Shown here: piece by piece, positions 9,310-17,664 of the stretch
Numbering within the stretch: the first letter of the stretch is position 1
Layout: each line of letters opens with the position of its first letter
Assembly: GCF_001984825.2 (NCBI RefSeq)
Contig: NZ_CP043318.1
Span: forward strand, 62,001-126,000
Source: Enterobacter chengduensis
GTDB lineage: Bacteria; Pseudomonadota; Gammaproteobacteria; Enterobacterales; Enterobacteriaceae
Direction of reading: 5' to 3'
Length of the DNA stretch: 64,000 bases
Made by a program: the position numbers and the translations under genes
The notes under the pieces: model-generated
What the model was told of the DNA's origin: nothing
Seen by the model: the letters and a program-made list of their open reading frames with translations, nothing else
Databases searched by the model: none

Positions 9310-9834
9310 ATGAAGCTATGGCCTGTTGTGACCGGTGTTGCCATTGCCCTGACGCTGGTCGCCTGTAAATCCCCTACGCCGCCGAAAGGCGTGCAGCCGA
9401 TATCCGGTTTTGACGCCAGCCGCTATCTCGGCAAATGGTACGAAGTCGCGCGCCTGGAAAACCGCTTTGAACGCGGTCTGGAGCAGGTGACCGCCACCTA
9501 CGGCAAGCGCAGCGACGGCGGGATCAGCGTGCTGAACCGGGGCTTCGATCCGGTGAAAAACAAGTGGAACGAGAGCGAGGGGAAAGCGTACTTCACCGGC
9601 GAGCCGACCACGGCCGCGCTGAAGGTCTCCTTCTTCGGCCCGTTCTACGGCGGGTATAACGTGATCAGGCTGGACGACAAGTACCAGTACGCGCTGGTCA
9701 GCGGCCCGAACCGCGATTACCTGTGGATTTTGTCACGCACGCCGACCATCCCGGACGCGGTGAAGCAGGATTACCTGAACACCGCCCGCAGCCTGGGCTT
9801 CCGGGTTGACCAGCTGGTGTGGGTGAAGCAGTAA
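9310..9834 (+). CDS. blc: Outer-membrane lipoprotein lipocalin Blc
   Basis: 174 residues from the ATG at 9310 (AAAGGA upstream), which gives a clean lipoprotein signal ending TLVAC. The lipocalin signature is RYLGKWYEVARLENRFERG at about residues 38-56, and the segments SEGKAYFTGEPTTAALKVSF and GPNRDYLWILSRTPTI match E. coli Blc. The protein is anchored in the outer membrane and binds lysophospholipids and fatty acids. An earlier in-frame start would place extra residues before the signal peptide. Confidence 0.95.
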   Translation: MKLWPVVTGVAIALTLVACKSPTPPKGVQPISGFDASRYLGKWYEVARLENRFERGLEQVTATYGKRSDGGISVLNRGFDPVKNKWNESEGKAYFTGEPTTAALKVSFFGPFYGGYNVIRLDDKYQYALVSGPNRDYLWILSRTPTIPDAVKQDYLNTARSLGFRVDQLVWVKQ

Positions 9835-9912
9835 AGATCGTGCTTTCTTCGTAGGGTATTACGGGCTCGCCTGGATAGACTTCCGTTAAAAGCCCTACGG
9901 AGGGAAGACGAC

Positions 9913-10959
9913 ATGAACTGGCAGCCATTTCGCGGCAATACACCGGAAAATATGACGATTTTCAGCGCGTCCTTTCCCGACGTCAGCGACCAGTGGCCGA
10001 TGAAAGACGATGCTGCCCGTGAAATCGCTGCGATCGATCGGGCGCTGAAAGCCGAGCCCGGACTCCGCCCTCCGCTGGTTGAGTACGAAGAAGGGGGGCA
10101 GGCCGTGCTCGTCCCGCAGAACCGCTATTCCGAACAGGCCTTTCGCAACCGTCCGGCGCTTGCCGCATGGCGCACCCGGCTGGTGCCCTCCGCGCTGGCG
10201 CTGTTTGTGGTGCAAAACCCGCTGGAGGATCGCCTGCCGGACGGCACAAAGATGGACAGCGACAGCCGCCAGTGGTTTATCCACGCGAACGATGCCATCG
10301 GCGTGCGTTCCCGCGCCCGGGTACTGGCCGCGCTGGTGGAGAAGTACATTCACAACGAAAGCGAGAACAACTGGGTCAGCCTCGCGAGCGGCGCCGCCAT
10401 CCCGGTGCTGGAGGCGCTGCGCGAAGCAAAGCTCGATGGCCAGCAGGTCTATCTGACGCTGGTGGATAAAGACCCCGTGGCGCTCAGCTGGGCCGAAACC
10501 ATGGCGGCGCAGGAAGGCATTGTGGTGGGCGAACAGCTGACGTTGCTCCGGCGCAACCTGGTGCACACGCTGGTGCGTAACGAGGACCTGCTGCTGGAGC
10601 TGGGCGAGCATCAGGCCGAGCTGGTCGACGCGCTGGGGATTTTCGAATACTTCAACGATGCCGATGCGGTGATTTTTCTCCAGCGCGCGCTGCGGCTGGT
10701 CAAGCCCGGCGGGGCGGTGATTGTCTCCAACATGCTGACCAGCAGCCCGCAGATTGACTTTGTGCTGCGCGGTATCGGCTGGGAGGATATCCACCCGAGG
10801 ACGCTACAGCAGCTGCAGGATATTCATTTGGCGGCAGGCGTGCCGGTGGAAAACGTCACCGTGGTCGTGCCGAAGGACGGGGTGTATGCGGTGATGGAGA
10901 TCAGGGTAGGGTATGAAAAACCGCACGGTCAGTTCCCTCTCCCTGAGGGAGAGGGCTAG
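9913..10959 (+). CDS. Class I SAM-dependent methyltransferase-like protein
   Basis: 348 residues. The central region fits a Rossmann methyltransferase: VSLASGAAIPVLEAL (an unusual glycine-poor motif I), VYLTLVDKDPVALSWAE (acidic motif II), VDALGIFEYFND, and LRLVKPGGAVIVSNM. The substrate is unknown. GGAGGG lies upstream of the start. The last eight residues (FPLPEGEG) and the stop codon are encoded by an intergenic repeat (10933-10969), so the C-terminus appears to have been altered by repeat invasion. Confidence 0.8.
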   Translation: MNWQPFRGNTPENMTIFSASFPDVSDQWPMKDDAAREIAAIDRALKAEPGLRPPLVEYEEGGQAVLVPQNRYSEQAFRNRPALAAWRTRLVPSALALFVVQNPLEDRLPDGTKMDSDSRQWFIHANDAIGVRSRARVLAALVEKYIHNESENNWVSLASGAAIPVLEALREAKLDGQQVYLTLVDKDPVALSWAETMAAQEGIVVGEQLTLLRRNLVHTLVRNEDLLLELGEHQAELVDALGIFEYFNDADAVIFLQRALRLVKPGGAVIVSNMLTSSPQIDFVLRGIGWEDIHPRTLQQLQDIHLAAGVPVENVTVVVPKDGVYAVMEIRVGYEKPHGQFPLPEGEG

Positions 10960-10969
10960 GGTGAGGGGG
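10933..10969. repeat. Dispersed palindromic repeat covering the end of the methyltransferase gene
   Basis: CCCTCTCCCTGAGGGAGAGGG is a near-perfect hairpin followed by CTAGGGTGAGGGGG, a sequence type scattered in enterobacterial intergenic regions. It supplies the final codons and TAG of the upstream gene. Confidence 0.6.
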
Positions 10970-11024
10970 AACAGAGCGCAAGGAGTGACTTGAATTAACG
11001 TCCTAAACCGCACATGATCCCCCC

Positions 11025-11465
11025 ATGAAAATAGAAACCGCACTCCCCACACACTTCGAACGTCTGGTTGCGATCTGGGAATCCTCCGTCCGTGCCACCC
11101 ATCACTTTTTACAGGAAAGCGATATCGCGGCGCTGCGCCCGCTATTGCTCAATGCCTATCTGCCTAATCTCAAGATCGTGATTGCTCGCGATGATGCAGG
11201 CATTATTCACGGCTTTTTAGGTGTGGATGAAAACCGCATTGAAATGCTGTTTGTTGACGATGCGAGCCGGGGTAAGGGCGTCGGGAAATTGCTGCTGCAA
11301 CACGCCATCGCAGCGTTCGGCGCGAACGAAGTGGACGTGAATGAGCAGAATCCGCAGGGCGTCGCGTTTTATCGCCATATGGGGTTTGAGCAGGTCGGGC
11401 GCTCGGAAGTGGACGGGCAGGGGAATCCGTTTCCGTTATTGCATATGCGGTTGAATCGGGATTAG
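11025..11465 (+). CDS. GNAT-family acetyltransferase, YjaB-like
   Basis: 146 residues. The N-terminus (HFERLVAIWESSVRATHHFL), the acetyl-CoA loop (DDASRGKGVGKLLLQHAI, residues 77-94) and the end (VDVNEQNPQGVAFYRHMGFE, VGRSEVDGQGNPFPLLHM) follow E. coli YjaB closely. YjaB binds acetyl-CoA, but its physiological substrate is not established. The last four bases overlap the end of the convergent RhuM gene. Confidence 0.88.
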   Translation: MKIETALPTHFERLVAIWESSVRATHHFLQESDIAALRPLLLNAYLPNLKIVIARDDAGIIHGFLGVDENRIEMLFVDDASRGKGVGKLLLQHAIAAFGANEVDVNEQNPQGVAFYRHMGFEQVGRSEVDGQGNPFPLLHMRLNRD

Positions 11466-12490
11466 CGCTTAGCCTGCTTATCCCATTTTAATAAGCCGAT
11501 GATATCTTTCTCACCTTCGGCTTCTTTTATCAGGCGCTGCTTCTTTTCATACTCAATGTATTCTGAGCACGCCTTTTCATCAGCCGCTTTCTTGCTGATT
11601 TTTCCTGCGCCTTCTAAAACGTCCCGGTCGTTAAATTGCAGGAACTGATCGAGCTTGGTTTGCCAGTCTCGTAAAAATACCTGCTTGCGGCGTTTGGCCT
11701 GATCTTCGGCAAAGTCGAGCCACATATTAACGACGCGATTAAGCTCGCTGACCTCATCCTGAGACAGATAATTTTTTGCAGTGGTGACATCGCTTTTACG
11801 GACTTCTTCGCCTTTATAGCTGGTCAGCCCCATATGCGGTTGCGTGGCGTCCGCACGCTGGTGAATCAACTCAGCAGCGGTAAGACCCGTGCAGGCAAAA
11901 TGCAGTTTATTCTGGATGGTCTGGAAGAATTGCGTGGTTTCTTTGAGTGATGGCTGATAATCAGCGGCTAATGCAAAAATCTCCCTTACGCGGAGATAGA
12001 CCCGGCGTTCGCTGGCCCGTATATCGCGAATGCGTTCCAGCATTTCATCGAAATAGTCAGGTACGGCAGACGATCCGACAGGCGGGTTTTTAAGTCGCTC
12101 GTCGTCCATAACGAAGCCTTTAACCAGGTATTCTTGCAGCGTTTGGGTGGCCCACTGACGGAACTGTGTACCTCGCGTGGAGCGGACTCGATAGCCGATG
12201 GCGAGAATGACGGGCAGGCTAAAATATTGAACGTTATATACTTTACCATCGCTGGCAGTTGTTCGGTAAAACCGAACAACTGAATTTTCAACCAGCTCAC
12301 CCTCATCAAAAATATTCTTGATATGCCCGCTGATCGTTGCTTTGGCTTTGCCATATAACTCACAGATTGTTGCCTGTGACAGCCACAACGTATCGCTTTC
12401 GAAGCGGCATTCAATGCGAACTTTTCCATCCTTGCTGGCAAACATGACAAACTCACCGGCTGGTGAATTAATTAATTCTTCATATGTCAT
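11462..12490 (-). CDS. RhuM-family protein
   Basis: 342 residues. The N-terminal region (LWLSQATICELYGKAKATIS, then YNVQYFSLPVILAIGYRVRS) is the DNA-binding-like module of the RhuM/Fic-associated family, and residues 100-290 match the RhuM core (FRQWATQTLQEYLVKGFVMDD). RhuM was first described on SPI-3, which is inserted at selC in Salmonella; here it also lies near selC but outside the present att repeats. Function is unknown; relatives occur in islands, often near restriction or toxin genes. Confidence 0.88.
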   Translation of the reverse strand: MTYEELINSPAGEFVMFASKDGKVRIECRFESDTLWLSQATICELYGKAKATISGHIKNIFDEGELVENSVVRFYRTTASDGKVYNVQYFSLPVILAIGYRVRSTRGTQFRQWATQTLQEYLVKGFVMDDERLKNPPVGSSAVPDYFDEMLERIRDIRASERRVYLRVREIFALAADYQPSLKETTQFFQTIQNKLHFACTGLTAAELIHQRADATQPHMGLTSYKGEEVRKSDVTTAKNYLSQDEVSELNRVVNMWLDFAEDQAKRRKQVFLRDWQTKLDQFLQFNDRDVLEGAGKISKKAADEKACSEYIEYEKKQRLIKEAEGEKDIIGLLKWDKQAKR

Positions 12491-12539
12491 GCTGCCTCCG
12501 CGTCATAAGGTTGATGTCGTAGTATGCCAGAAACAGCCG

Positions 12540-12881
12540 CTAAGCCAGGTGATTTGTATTTGATTTTACGAGGCGCTTTCCAGGATGCTGAATTTGAATC
12601 GCTGCGAGTGCATTCTCTATCTCAACGAGCTTTGCTTTCGTCCGTTTATAATCGTCCTGCAACCGCTGCTCTTGCTCGTTATACGCCACCAGAACGATGC
12701 AACCCTTCATCACCTTGACCGTGACCTGCTGTCCGGTATCAAAGCCCGCGGCGCGCAGCCACTTGCCGGACAGAATGATATTGGGCGTGGATTTGTCGAA
12801 AACATTCGGGCGGTATCCCACAATTAACGAACGCTCGGTTCCGGATTGGTCAGTGTCTGGGGTAGAATGCGAATCAGCCAT
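12540..12881 (-). CDS. symE: SymE-family type I toxin
   Basis: 113 residues from the ATG at 12881, chosen because the antisense RNA symR begins just across this start codon in E. coli and the corresponding sequence is conserved here. The core SLIVGYRPNVFDKSTPNIIL, then SGKWLRAAGFDTGQQVTVKV and MKGCIVL, is the AbrB/SpoVT-like SymE fold. E. coli SymE is an SOS-induced protein that condenses nucleoids. The C-terminal 40 residues are helical and charged and differ from E. coli. I found no LexA box with correct spacing upstream. Confidence 0.88.
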   Translation of the reverse strand: MADSHSTPDTDQSGTERSLIVGYRPNVFDKSTPNIILSGKWLRAAGFDTGQQVTVKVMKGCIVLVAYNEQEQRLQDDYKRTKAKLVEIENALAAIQIQHPGKRLVKSNTNHLA

Positions 12882-12948
12882 AATCAACTCCTTGATAGTT
12901 GGTGAGGTTAGACGCTCCGGTTGTGTTCCCGCACATCGGGGCGTTGCT
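12876..12948 (+). ncRNA. symR: SymR antisense RNA
   Basis: The plus strand opposite the symE start begins AGCCATAATCAACTCC and ends with GTTCCCGCACATCGGGGCG, aligning over its length with E. coli SymR (about 77 nt). The segment from 12912 forms a hairpin with arms ACGCTCCG and CGGGGCGT (one G-U pair), a plausible terminator stem. As in E. coli it would cover the ribosome-binding site and start codon of symE and block its translation. Confidence 0.7.
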
Positions 12949-12953
12949 AGTAC

Positions 12954-13008
12954 AGGAGGTTTAGGTGGCCTCCTATATGTGTATGAGATTAAATGGATAG
13001 GTGGCCTC
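12954..13008. promoter_or_regulatory. Repeat cluster between symE/symR and the ribbon-helix-helix gene
   Basis: AGGAGG and CCTCCT form an inverted repeat at 12954-12974, and the 11-mer TAGGTGGCCTC occurs twice (12962-12972 and 12998-13008), the second copy touching the ATG of the next gene. Paired 11-mers in this position are typical of operators for small ribbon-helix-helix regulators. Inferred. Confidence 0.45.
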
Positions 13009-13200
13009 ATGTCAATCATTTCGCGCGAAAAAAAACCAAAAGGCGGTGGGCAGTCTCCGCAGTTTAAGATGCGTATTGATCCGGCATTGAAAGAACAGCT
13101 GGATGCTGTGGCGGCAGAAGAAGGGGTGAGTCTCGCCAGCTGGTTGAAAGAGCTGGCGAGGGAGGCTTTGCGAGCTAAGGGTATCTCACCGAAAGCATGA
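13009..13200 (+). CDS. Small ribbon-helix-helix protein (Arc/HicB C-terminal-like)
   Basis: 63 residues. FKMRIDPALKEQLDAVAAEE followed by GVSLASWLKELAREALRAKG is a ribbon-helix-helix fold, the DNA-binding form used by Arc and many antitoxins; the first 18 residues are basic and glycine-rich. No convincing toxin partner is adjacent: the neighbours are symE (divergent) and a DUF6680-like membrane protein (convergent). It could be an orphan antitoxin or a small regulator acting on the repeats in front of it. Confidence 0.72.
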   Translation: MSIISREKKPKGGGQSPQFKMRIDPALKEQLDAVAAEEGVSLASWLKELAREALRAKGISPKA

Positions 13201-13205
13201 ACATA

Positions 13206-13832
13206 TCAGCGTGTTTCTGTATTGAAATCAGTTGTAGTTTCAGGAACGACCTCATCATTCTGGTTAGCTTTATTTAGGGGGGCATTAGTTATAAACATCG
13301 GTAAGGCTGTATCGCCAGAGAAAACTTTTTCTAGCCCTTTTAAGATATTTGCTTGTGTTGTTTCTAAATCGCCATGAGCAATTGGCCTATAACAGTCTCT
13401 TTGTAATTGTACTTTATCAAAATCGTAATTCATCGCTTGAGAAAGAGCGTACAGTAAATCAGTAAAGAGATCATCGGATTTGGATACCCAAATGTTAATA
13501 TCTGGATAGTCATGTATTTTGTTTAGATGGCTGTTATAACTTTTCCAGGCATGAGTTACAGTTTGTTCTTTCTTGGTTTGATATCTAATTTTTATTATTG
13601 GGATTTTTCTTCCATAGAATTCCAAATCGATCATATTTAATGCTTGCACATGTTCTCTATGTAATCTTTGAGCTCTGGTAGACATTAGAGTTCTAAAAAT
13701 TGATAAGCGGCTTTGTTTTCTTTCTCTGAATTGCTCTAATGTTTTTTGTATTTGAACAGCAAGAACAGGGCCGACTATAACTGCTGCTGTCATAATTATA
13801 TCTTTTGTTTCCATGCCAAATAATATGTTCAT
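13206..13832 (-). CDS. DUF6680-like membrane-anchored protein
   Basis: 208 residues, AT-rich unlike its left neighbours. One N-terminal membrane helix (IIMTAAVIVGPVLAVQIQK) is followed by FRTLMSTRAQRLHREHVQAL and NMIDLEFYG, a pattern I recognise from the DUF6680 family of single-helix proteins found in islands. The rest is predicted soluble and helical. Function unknown. It ends 79 bases before the left att repeat of the satellite, so it lies outside it. Confidence 0.65.
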   Translation of the reverse strand: MNILFGMETKDIIMTAAVIVGPVLAVQIQKTLEQFRERKQSRLSIFRTLMSTRAQRLHREHVQALNMIDLEFYGRKIPIIKIRYQTKKEQTVTHAWKSYNSHLNKIHDYPDINIWVSKSDDLFTDLLYALSQAMNYDFDKVQLQRDCYRPIAHGDLETTQANILKGLEKVFSGDTALPMFITNAPLNKANQNDEVVPETTTDFNTETR

Positions 13833-13911
13833 ATAACACTTCCTAAGAGATAGTTATAAATATATTATATGCTTTAAGAAAGAATAATTGGGAAATTTAA
13901 TTATATGAATT

Positions 13912-13932
13912 TTTGGCGGAGATCACAGGAGT
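13912..13932. mobile_element. Left attachment site of the selC satellite (att repeat)
   Basis: TTTGGCGGAGATCACAGGAGT repeats the 3' end of selC found at 26798-26819, except for one missing A. It marks the distal boundary of the element whose integrase lies beside selC. Confidence 0.85.
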
Positions 13933-13990
13933 AAGAAGGTTAAGGTAACATTATGTTTTTAAATGATTTATCTTTTTTGGAAAATAATTC

Positions 13991-14010
13991 TATACACATA
14001 GCTATACACA
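13991..14010. repeat. Integrase arm-type sites, left end
   Basis: Two direct copies of TATACACA start at 13991 and 14003, 12 bases apart. The same pair with the same spacing (TATACACA, TATACATA) lies at 26669-26688 beside int. Arm-site function is inferred. Confidence 0.65.
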
Positions 14011-14082
14011 TTGGCGAAAGCGTTCAAATTTCGCTCATCTCATCGTACATTGAAAACAGTTTTTCTTGAGAAAACCACTCAC

Positions 14083-14167
14083 ACTGTTCACCACCTGATT
14101 TTCTCATTAATTATCAGTAATATATATAAGAACACCAAATGAATAGTGAACGGTAAACTGTACACTA
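14083..14167. repeat. P4-type origin iterons, left cluster
   Basis: 14083-14092 is a perfect inverse copy of GGTGAACAGT, the decamer bound by P4 alpha. AGTGAACGGT follows at about 14146, inside a longer inverted repeat with arms ATAGTG and CACTAT. The stretch 13933-14373 otherwise holds only AT-rich DNA and the AbiH leader. Candidate ori. Confidence 0.6.
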
Positions 14168-14373
14168 TCTCACGGAAATTCAAAAACCATCATTTAGCAG
14201 AGCATTTTGTCAACTAACTGCGTGACTTGACTGATAAAATTGACTAAGTTCACACTTCTGATCGAGACTAGTTCTGGCAGGGCATCTTCATAAAAAATTT
14301 AGGGAATTCATCCTCATTTTACTGTATCACTACATACAGATTGGCAGTTTTAGAATCTCATTGCGGGACAAAA

Positions 14374-15243
14374 ATGCGACTTTATATTATTGGAAATGGT
14401 TTTGATATAAGACACAACCTGCCTACTGGATATAAACATTTTAAAATTTATGTTCAAAAAAATGATAGGGACCTATTTAATGCAATTGAAAGTTATCTAC
14501 CAGTAGGCGATCTATGGAATGAACTTGAAAGCGCATTAGGCGATATTGATTATGAACAAGTACTTGATGAAAATTCGATGTTTTTAGTTTCACCCGGCTC
14601 AGATGAATGGACAGATGCAAGTAATCATGATTTTCAGTATGAGGTTGAACAAACCACAGAGTTACTGTCCGAGCGACTTAAAGAAAAATTCGCAGACTGG
14701 ATTAAAAGTATTGATTTAACTCCAGCACTAAAACCAAGCGAATTTATACCACCAATTCCTACAGAAAGTTTATATTTTACATTTAATTACACAAATACAT
14801 TGCAACAAATATATCATATTAAAGACATTAACATTAAACATATTCATGGTAATTGCCTACATGATGATTTTCTAGAACTCGGTCATGCCTTTACCCCCGC
14901 CGGACCAATTAACAAGGGTGCAGGCCCTGACCAAGACATTAGGATAGCGGAAGCATATAGCTATATTGATAGATATTTCGGTGCTACATTCAAACCAGTA
15001 AACGAAATAATCTCCGATGAAAGTGATTATTTCTTATCACTAAGAAATGTCAATGAGGTGCATGTCTATGGGCATTCACTTTCTGAAGTTGATGGTGAAT
15101 ACTTTAAGAAAATATCACAAAGCATTTTACCTGATGCAAAATGGCTAGTTGCTCTATATAGTAACGAAAAGAAATGCGGTAATTTAGAAAACTACGGAAT
15201 TGATGCTAGGAACATAAAGTCAATTCTTTATGAAAATATTTAA
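14374..15243 (+). CDS. AbiH-family abortive-infection protein
   Basis: 289 residues from the ATG at 14374. The start MRLYIIGNGFDIRHNLPTGY is the hallmark of the AbiH family, and SLYFTFNYTNTLQQIY with IKHIHGNCL and the late VHVYGHSLSEVDGEYF are further family segments. AbiH from Lactococcus causes abortive infection; the mechanism is not known. An in-frame TTG at 14341 is possible but less likely. The gene is AT-rich, sits between the left att/origin region and the alpha operon, and is convergent with alpha, so it is probably a separately transcribed defence cargo gene. Confidence 0.85.
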   Translation: MRLYIIGNGFDIRHNLPTGYKHFKIYVQKNDRDLFNAIESYLPVGDLWNELESALGDIDYEQVLDENSMFLVSPGSDEWTDASNHDFQYEVEQTTELLSERLKEKFADWIKSIDLTPALKPSEFIPPIPTESLYFTFNYTNTLQQIYHIKDINIKHIHGNCLHDDFLELGHAFTPAGPINKGAGPDQDIRIAEAYSYIDRYFGATFKPVNEIISDESDYFLSLRNVNEVHVYGHSLSEVDGEYFKKISQSILPDAKWLVALYSNEKKCGNLENYGIDARNIKSILYENI

Positions 15244-15267
15244 AGTAATATATAGTCAGTAACTAAA

Positions 15268-15290
15268 CAAGGCCCGAAACTCGGGCCTTG
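15268..15290. terminator. Bidirectional hairpin between AbiH and alpha
   Basis: CAAGGCCCGA-AAC-TCGGGCCTTG has perfect ten-base arms and separates two convergent genes. Confidence 0.8.
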
Positions 15291-15316
15291 TATCTACTTG
15301 AGTTATTCCCACCTAG

Positions 15317-17650
15317 CTAACTTGTTGTCTTACCATCACATTTAGGTAACCAGTCTGCATTACTTTCCTCTTTGAGAGTAAGGTTTGTCTGCATTCCTTG
15401 ATTGGTCCGCCGCTTCTCGTAATGAAGCCCATACTCTTTCAGCATCAACGGCAACCCCTTGCCAAACATGGTCAGACTCAGCGTGTTTTTATAGCCATTG
15501 GCTTCCATGTATACGAGATAGGCATGGTAAAGGTACGTACGTTGCTGGCGTGGGACAATATTGGCGTTCCCCATAAACATGCCGTTGGTGTCAGGTAATG
15601 CCTCAAGATAGCCACAAAAATCAAATGCTGGATCAGCATCACGCTTGATGGTGAGAGCCTCATCAGAATTCTGCTGCGACTGAAGCAATGTTCTGGCGCT
15701 CATCGGATCGCTGAAACGCTGCATGAGCTGGCGAACAATCACAGCAAGTTCTCGTGCAATTTTATCTTTTAGCTGCGGATCGCGTTCTTCCGGTGCTATC
15801 TGCTCAGGAAAATGAAGAATAACTCTCCGGCGGGACACACCACCACTGCGATCAGTGAAGCGCATAGGATTATTATTTACGGCCAGGATAACCGCCGGAA
15901 TATGTGTTGAATAAGCATTCTGATATTTGGGGTCCACAGATACTGCATCGCCACCGGTTATAGCCTTAAGCCCGGCGCCATCGCCGCTCCACTTCTCCTG
16001 ATCAGGCAGGCGAATAAGAGAAAAACCGATCAGAGCCGCACGTTCTCGCGGGGACTCCAGAGTTTCAATTGTCGCTGAGGTGGCGTTATCCTCTCCTGCA
16101 AGCATGGTTGCAATTTCAGCCAGGATACTTTTACCACTTCCGCCAGGGCCAGTCACTTCAAGAAAGAGCTGCCAGTCATAGCGGTTCGCCAGCACCATAA
16201 ATAGCGCTGCGAGAATAATGTCGCGTTTTGCTGGGTTGTGCCCGGCGGCCCTGTCCAGCCAGCGCCAGAATGCCGGGGCATGAGTTTCAAGCGTTTCCCC
16301 ATTTACCGGTGGCGTGAAATCGACTTCACACAGGGTACGCAGCCAGTTCTCTTTACAGTGCGGACTAAACAGCCCTGTTCGCGTATCGAGGACGCCATTA
16401 CGAAAACCGATCAGATGACGTGCCGGATTTTGCTGCTGCGGAACAATTAACTTTAATGTTTCCACCAGTGAGGCAATCTTTCCTGAGGAAAACGGTGCAC
16501 CGAGGCGCTGGAAAAGGACTGCGATATCTCGGGCAAAATCAGACTGAGAAATCACTTTCCACGCTCCAGACTCATAGCGGGATAAAAGCTGCCCGTTCGG
16601 ATCAACCGCCAGTGCATCCCTGTAATGCTCCCGAACCCTCTGAGCTTTTTCGCTGACACTCATCGCTGTGAATTCTGCTTCACTCATCGTGTCGAAAGGA
16701 CTGGCATTATGTGGCTTCAAAGCCTCAAGAATTGCCTTCCGGGTGGATTCCTCTCCGTAATGGACAAGCGCATCATTCCAGTCACCAAAAACCGGTGGCA
16801 GCACAATGTCACACTGACACGCTTTTGCAGCAGTTTCAGCCCTGTTCTGGCCTGAACCATTCAGATCGCGGTCCGCTGCAATAATTAGCTGATACCCCGG
16901 ATACTTATTATGGGCAACGCTGGTCAGAGAAAGAAAGTTGACCGCCGAAAATGCCACCATGACGGCTTCTCCTGTCAGATGATGAATGGTAAGCGCCGTG
17001 GCGTAGCCTTCCGCAATCCACATCCTTCTTACTGAACTTCCGCCCCCTTCTATCAGATGATAGGCCTCCTTAACCTGACCTCCTTTAAGAAAACACTTGC
17101 TACCATTGCCACTGATAAGCTGAATATTCACCAGCTCCCCGTCAGCGTTATAGAGCGGGACGATCAAATCACCGGGGCGGAACATCACCCCACCGGTTTT
17201 ATGGCCTGAAGTCAGCTCATGGCAAATATGCTCCGGGAAACCTTTATGTGTAAGATAAGTGTTTCCGGCAGATTCACGCGAGGCTTGCAGCAGTCGCGCG
17301 GCAAGTGCTGCCGCTGCATCTTTCCCACTATCGGTATCGGCGGTTAACGTCCTGACTTCGGAAGTAGCTATAGACAGACTATGTGTCAGTCCATGTATCC
17401 TGTCAGCTGCTTCACTGATATCCACATTCAGTGCCTTGGTGACAAGCGCTAAACCATCCCCGGCTCCACACTGATTGCAGAACCATGTTCCGCGTCCTTC
17501 CTGATCGTCGAAGCGAAAACGATCTTTACCGCCACAGACCGGACAAGGCTGATGGCGATTTTTCAATATATTCACACCCAGCGCTGGCAGAAGCTGAGCC
17601 CAGTGACCGCGGGCAGCCTTCACGGCCTGACTGACTTTCATTCCTGACAT
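15317..17650 (-). CDS. P4 alpha-type primase/helicase
   Basis: 777 residues from the ATG at 17650 (GGGAGA upstream), exactly the length of P4 alpha; a longer start would run into the preceding gene. Order: an N-terminal zinc-binding primase module (CPVCGGKDRFRF ... WFCNQCGAGDG), a TOPRIM-like segment (MWIAEGYATALTIHHL; IIAADRDLNGSGQN), a superfamily 3 helicase with Walker A (TGPGGSGKS) in the middle, and a C-terminal DNA-binding part. In P4 this one protein unwinds, primes and recognises GGTGAACAGT iterons, allowing replication without the host initiator; such iterons flank the operon here. Confidence 0.95.
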   Translation of the reverse strand: MSGMKVSQAVKAARGHWAQLLPALGVNILKNRHQPCPVCGGKDRFRFDDQEGRGTWFCNQCGAGDGLALVTKALNVDISEAADRIHGLTHSLSIATSEVRTLTADTDSGKDAAAALAARLLQASRESAGNTYLTHKGFPEHICHELTSGHKTGGVMFRPGDLIVPLYNADGELVNIQLISGNGSKCFLKGGQVKEAYHLIEGGGSSVRRMWIAEGYATALTIHHLTGEAVMVAFSAVNFLSLTSVAHNKYPGYQLIIAADRDLNGSGQNRAETAAKACQCDIVLPPVFGDWNDALVHYGEESTRKAILEALKPHNASPFDTMSEAEFTAMSVSEKAQRVREHYRDALAVDPNGQLLSRYESGAWKVISQSDFARDIAVLFQRLGAPFSSGKIASLVETLKLIVPQQQNPARHLIGFRNGVLDTRTGLFSPHCKENWLRTLCEVDFTPPVNGETLETHAPAFWRWLDRAAGHNPAKRDIILAALFMVLANRYDWQLFLEVTGPGGSGKSILAEIATMLAGEDNATSATIETLESPRERAALIGFSLIRLPDQEKWSGDGAGLKAITGGDAVSVDPKYQNAYSTHIPAVILAVNNNPMRFTDRSGGVSRRRVILHFPEQIAPEERDPQLKDKIARELAVIVRQLMQRFSDPMSARTLLQSQQNSDEALTIKRDADPAFDFCGYLEALPDTNGMFMGNANIVPRQQRTYLYHAYLVYMEANGYKNTLSLTMFGKGLPLMLKEYGLHYEKRRTNQGMQTNLTLKEESNADWLPKCDGKTTS

Positions 17651-17664
17651 GATGCAGTTCTCCC

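Noticed and set aside
12930..12960. SOS box controlling symE
   Set aside because: CTGT is present on the minus strand but no ACAG follows at the required distance.
14322..14339. LexA-like box upstream of AbiH (CTGT ... ACAG)
   Set aside because: The spacer between CTGT and ACAG is ten bases instead of the eight required for LexA.
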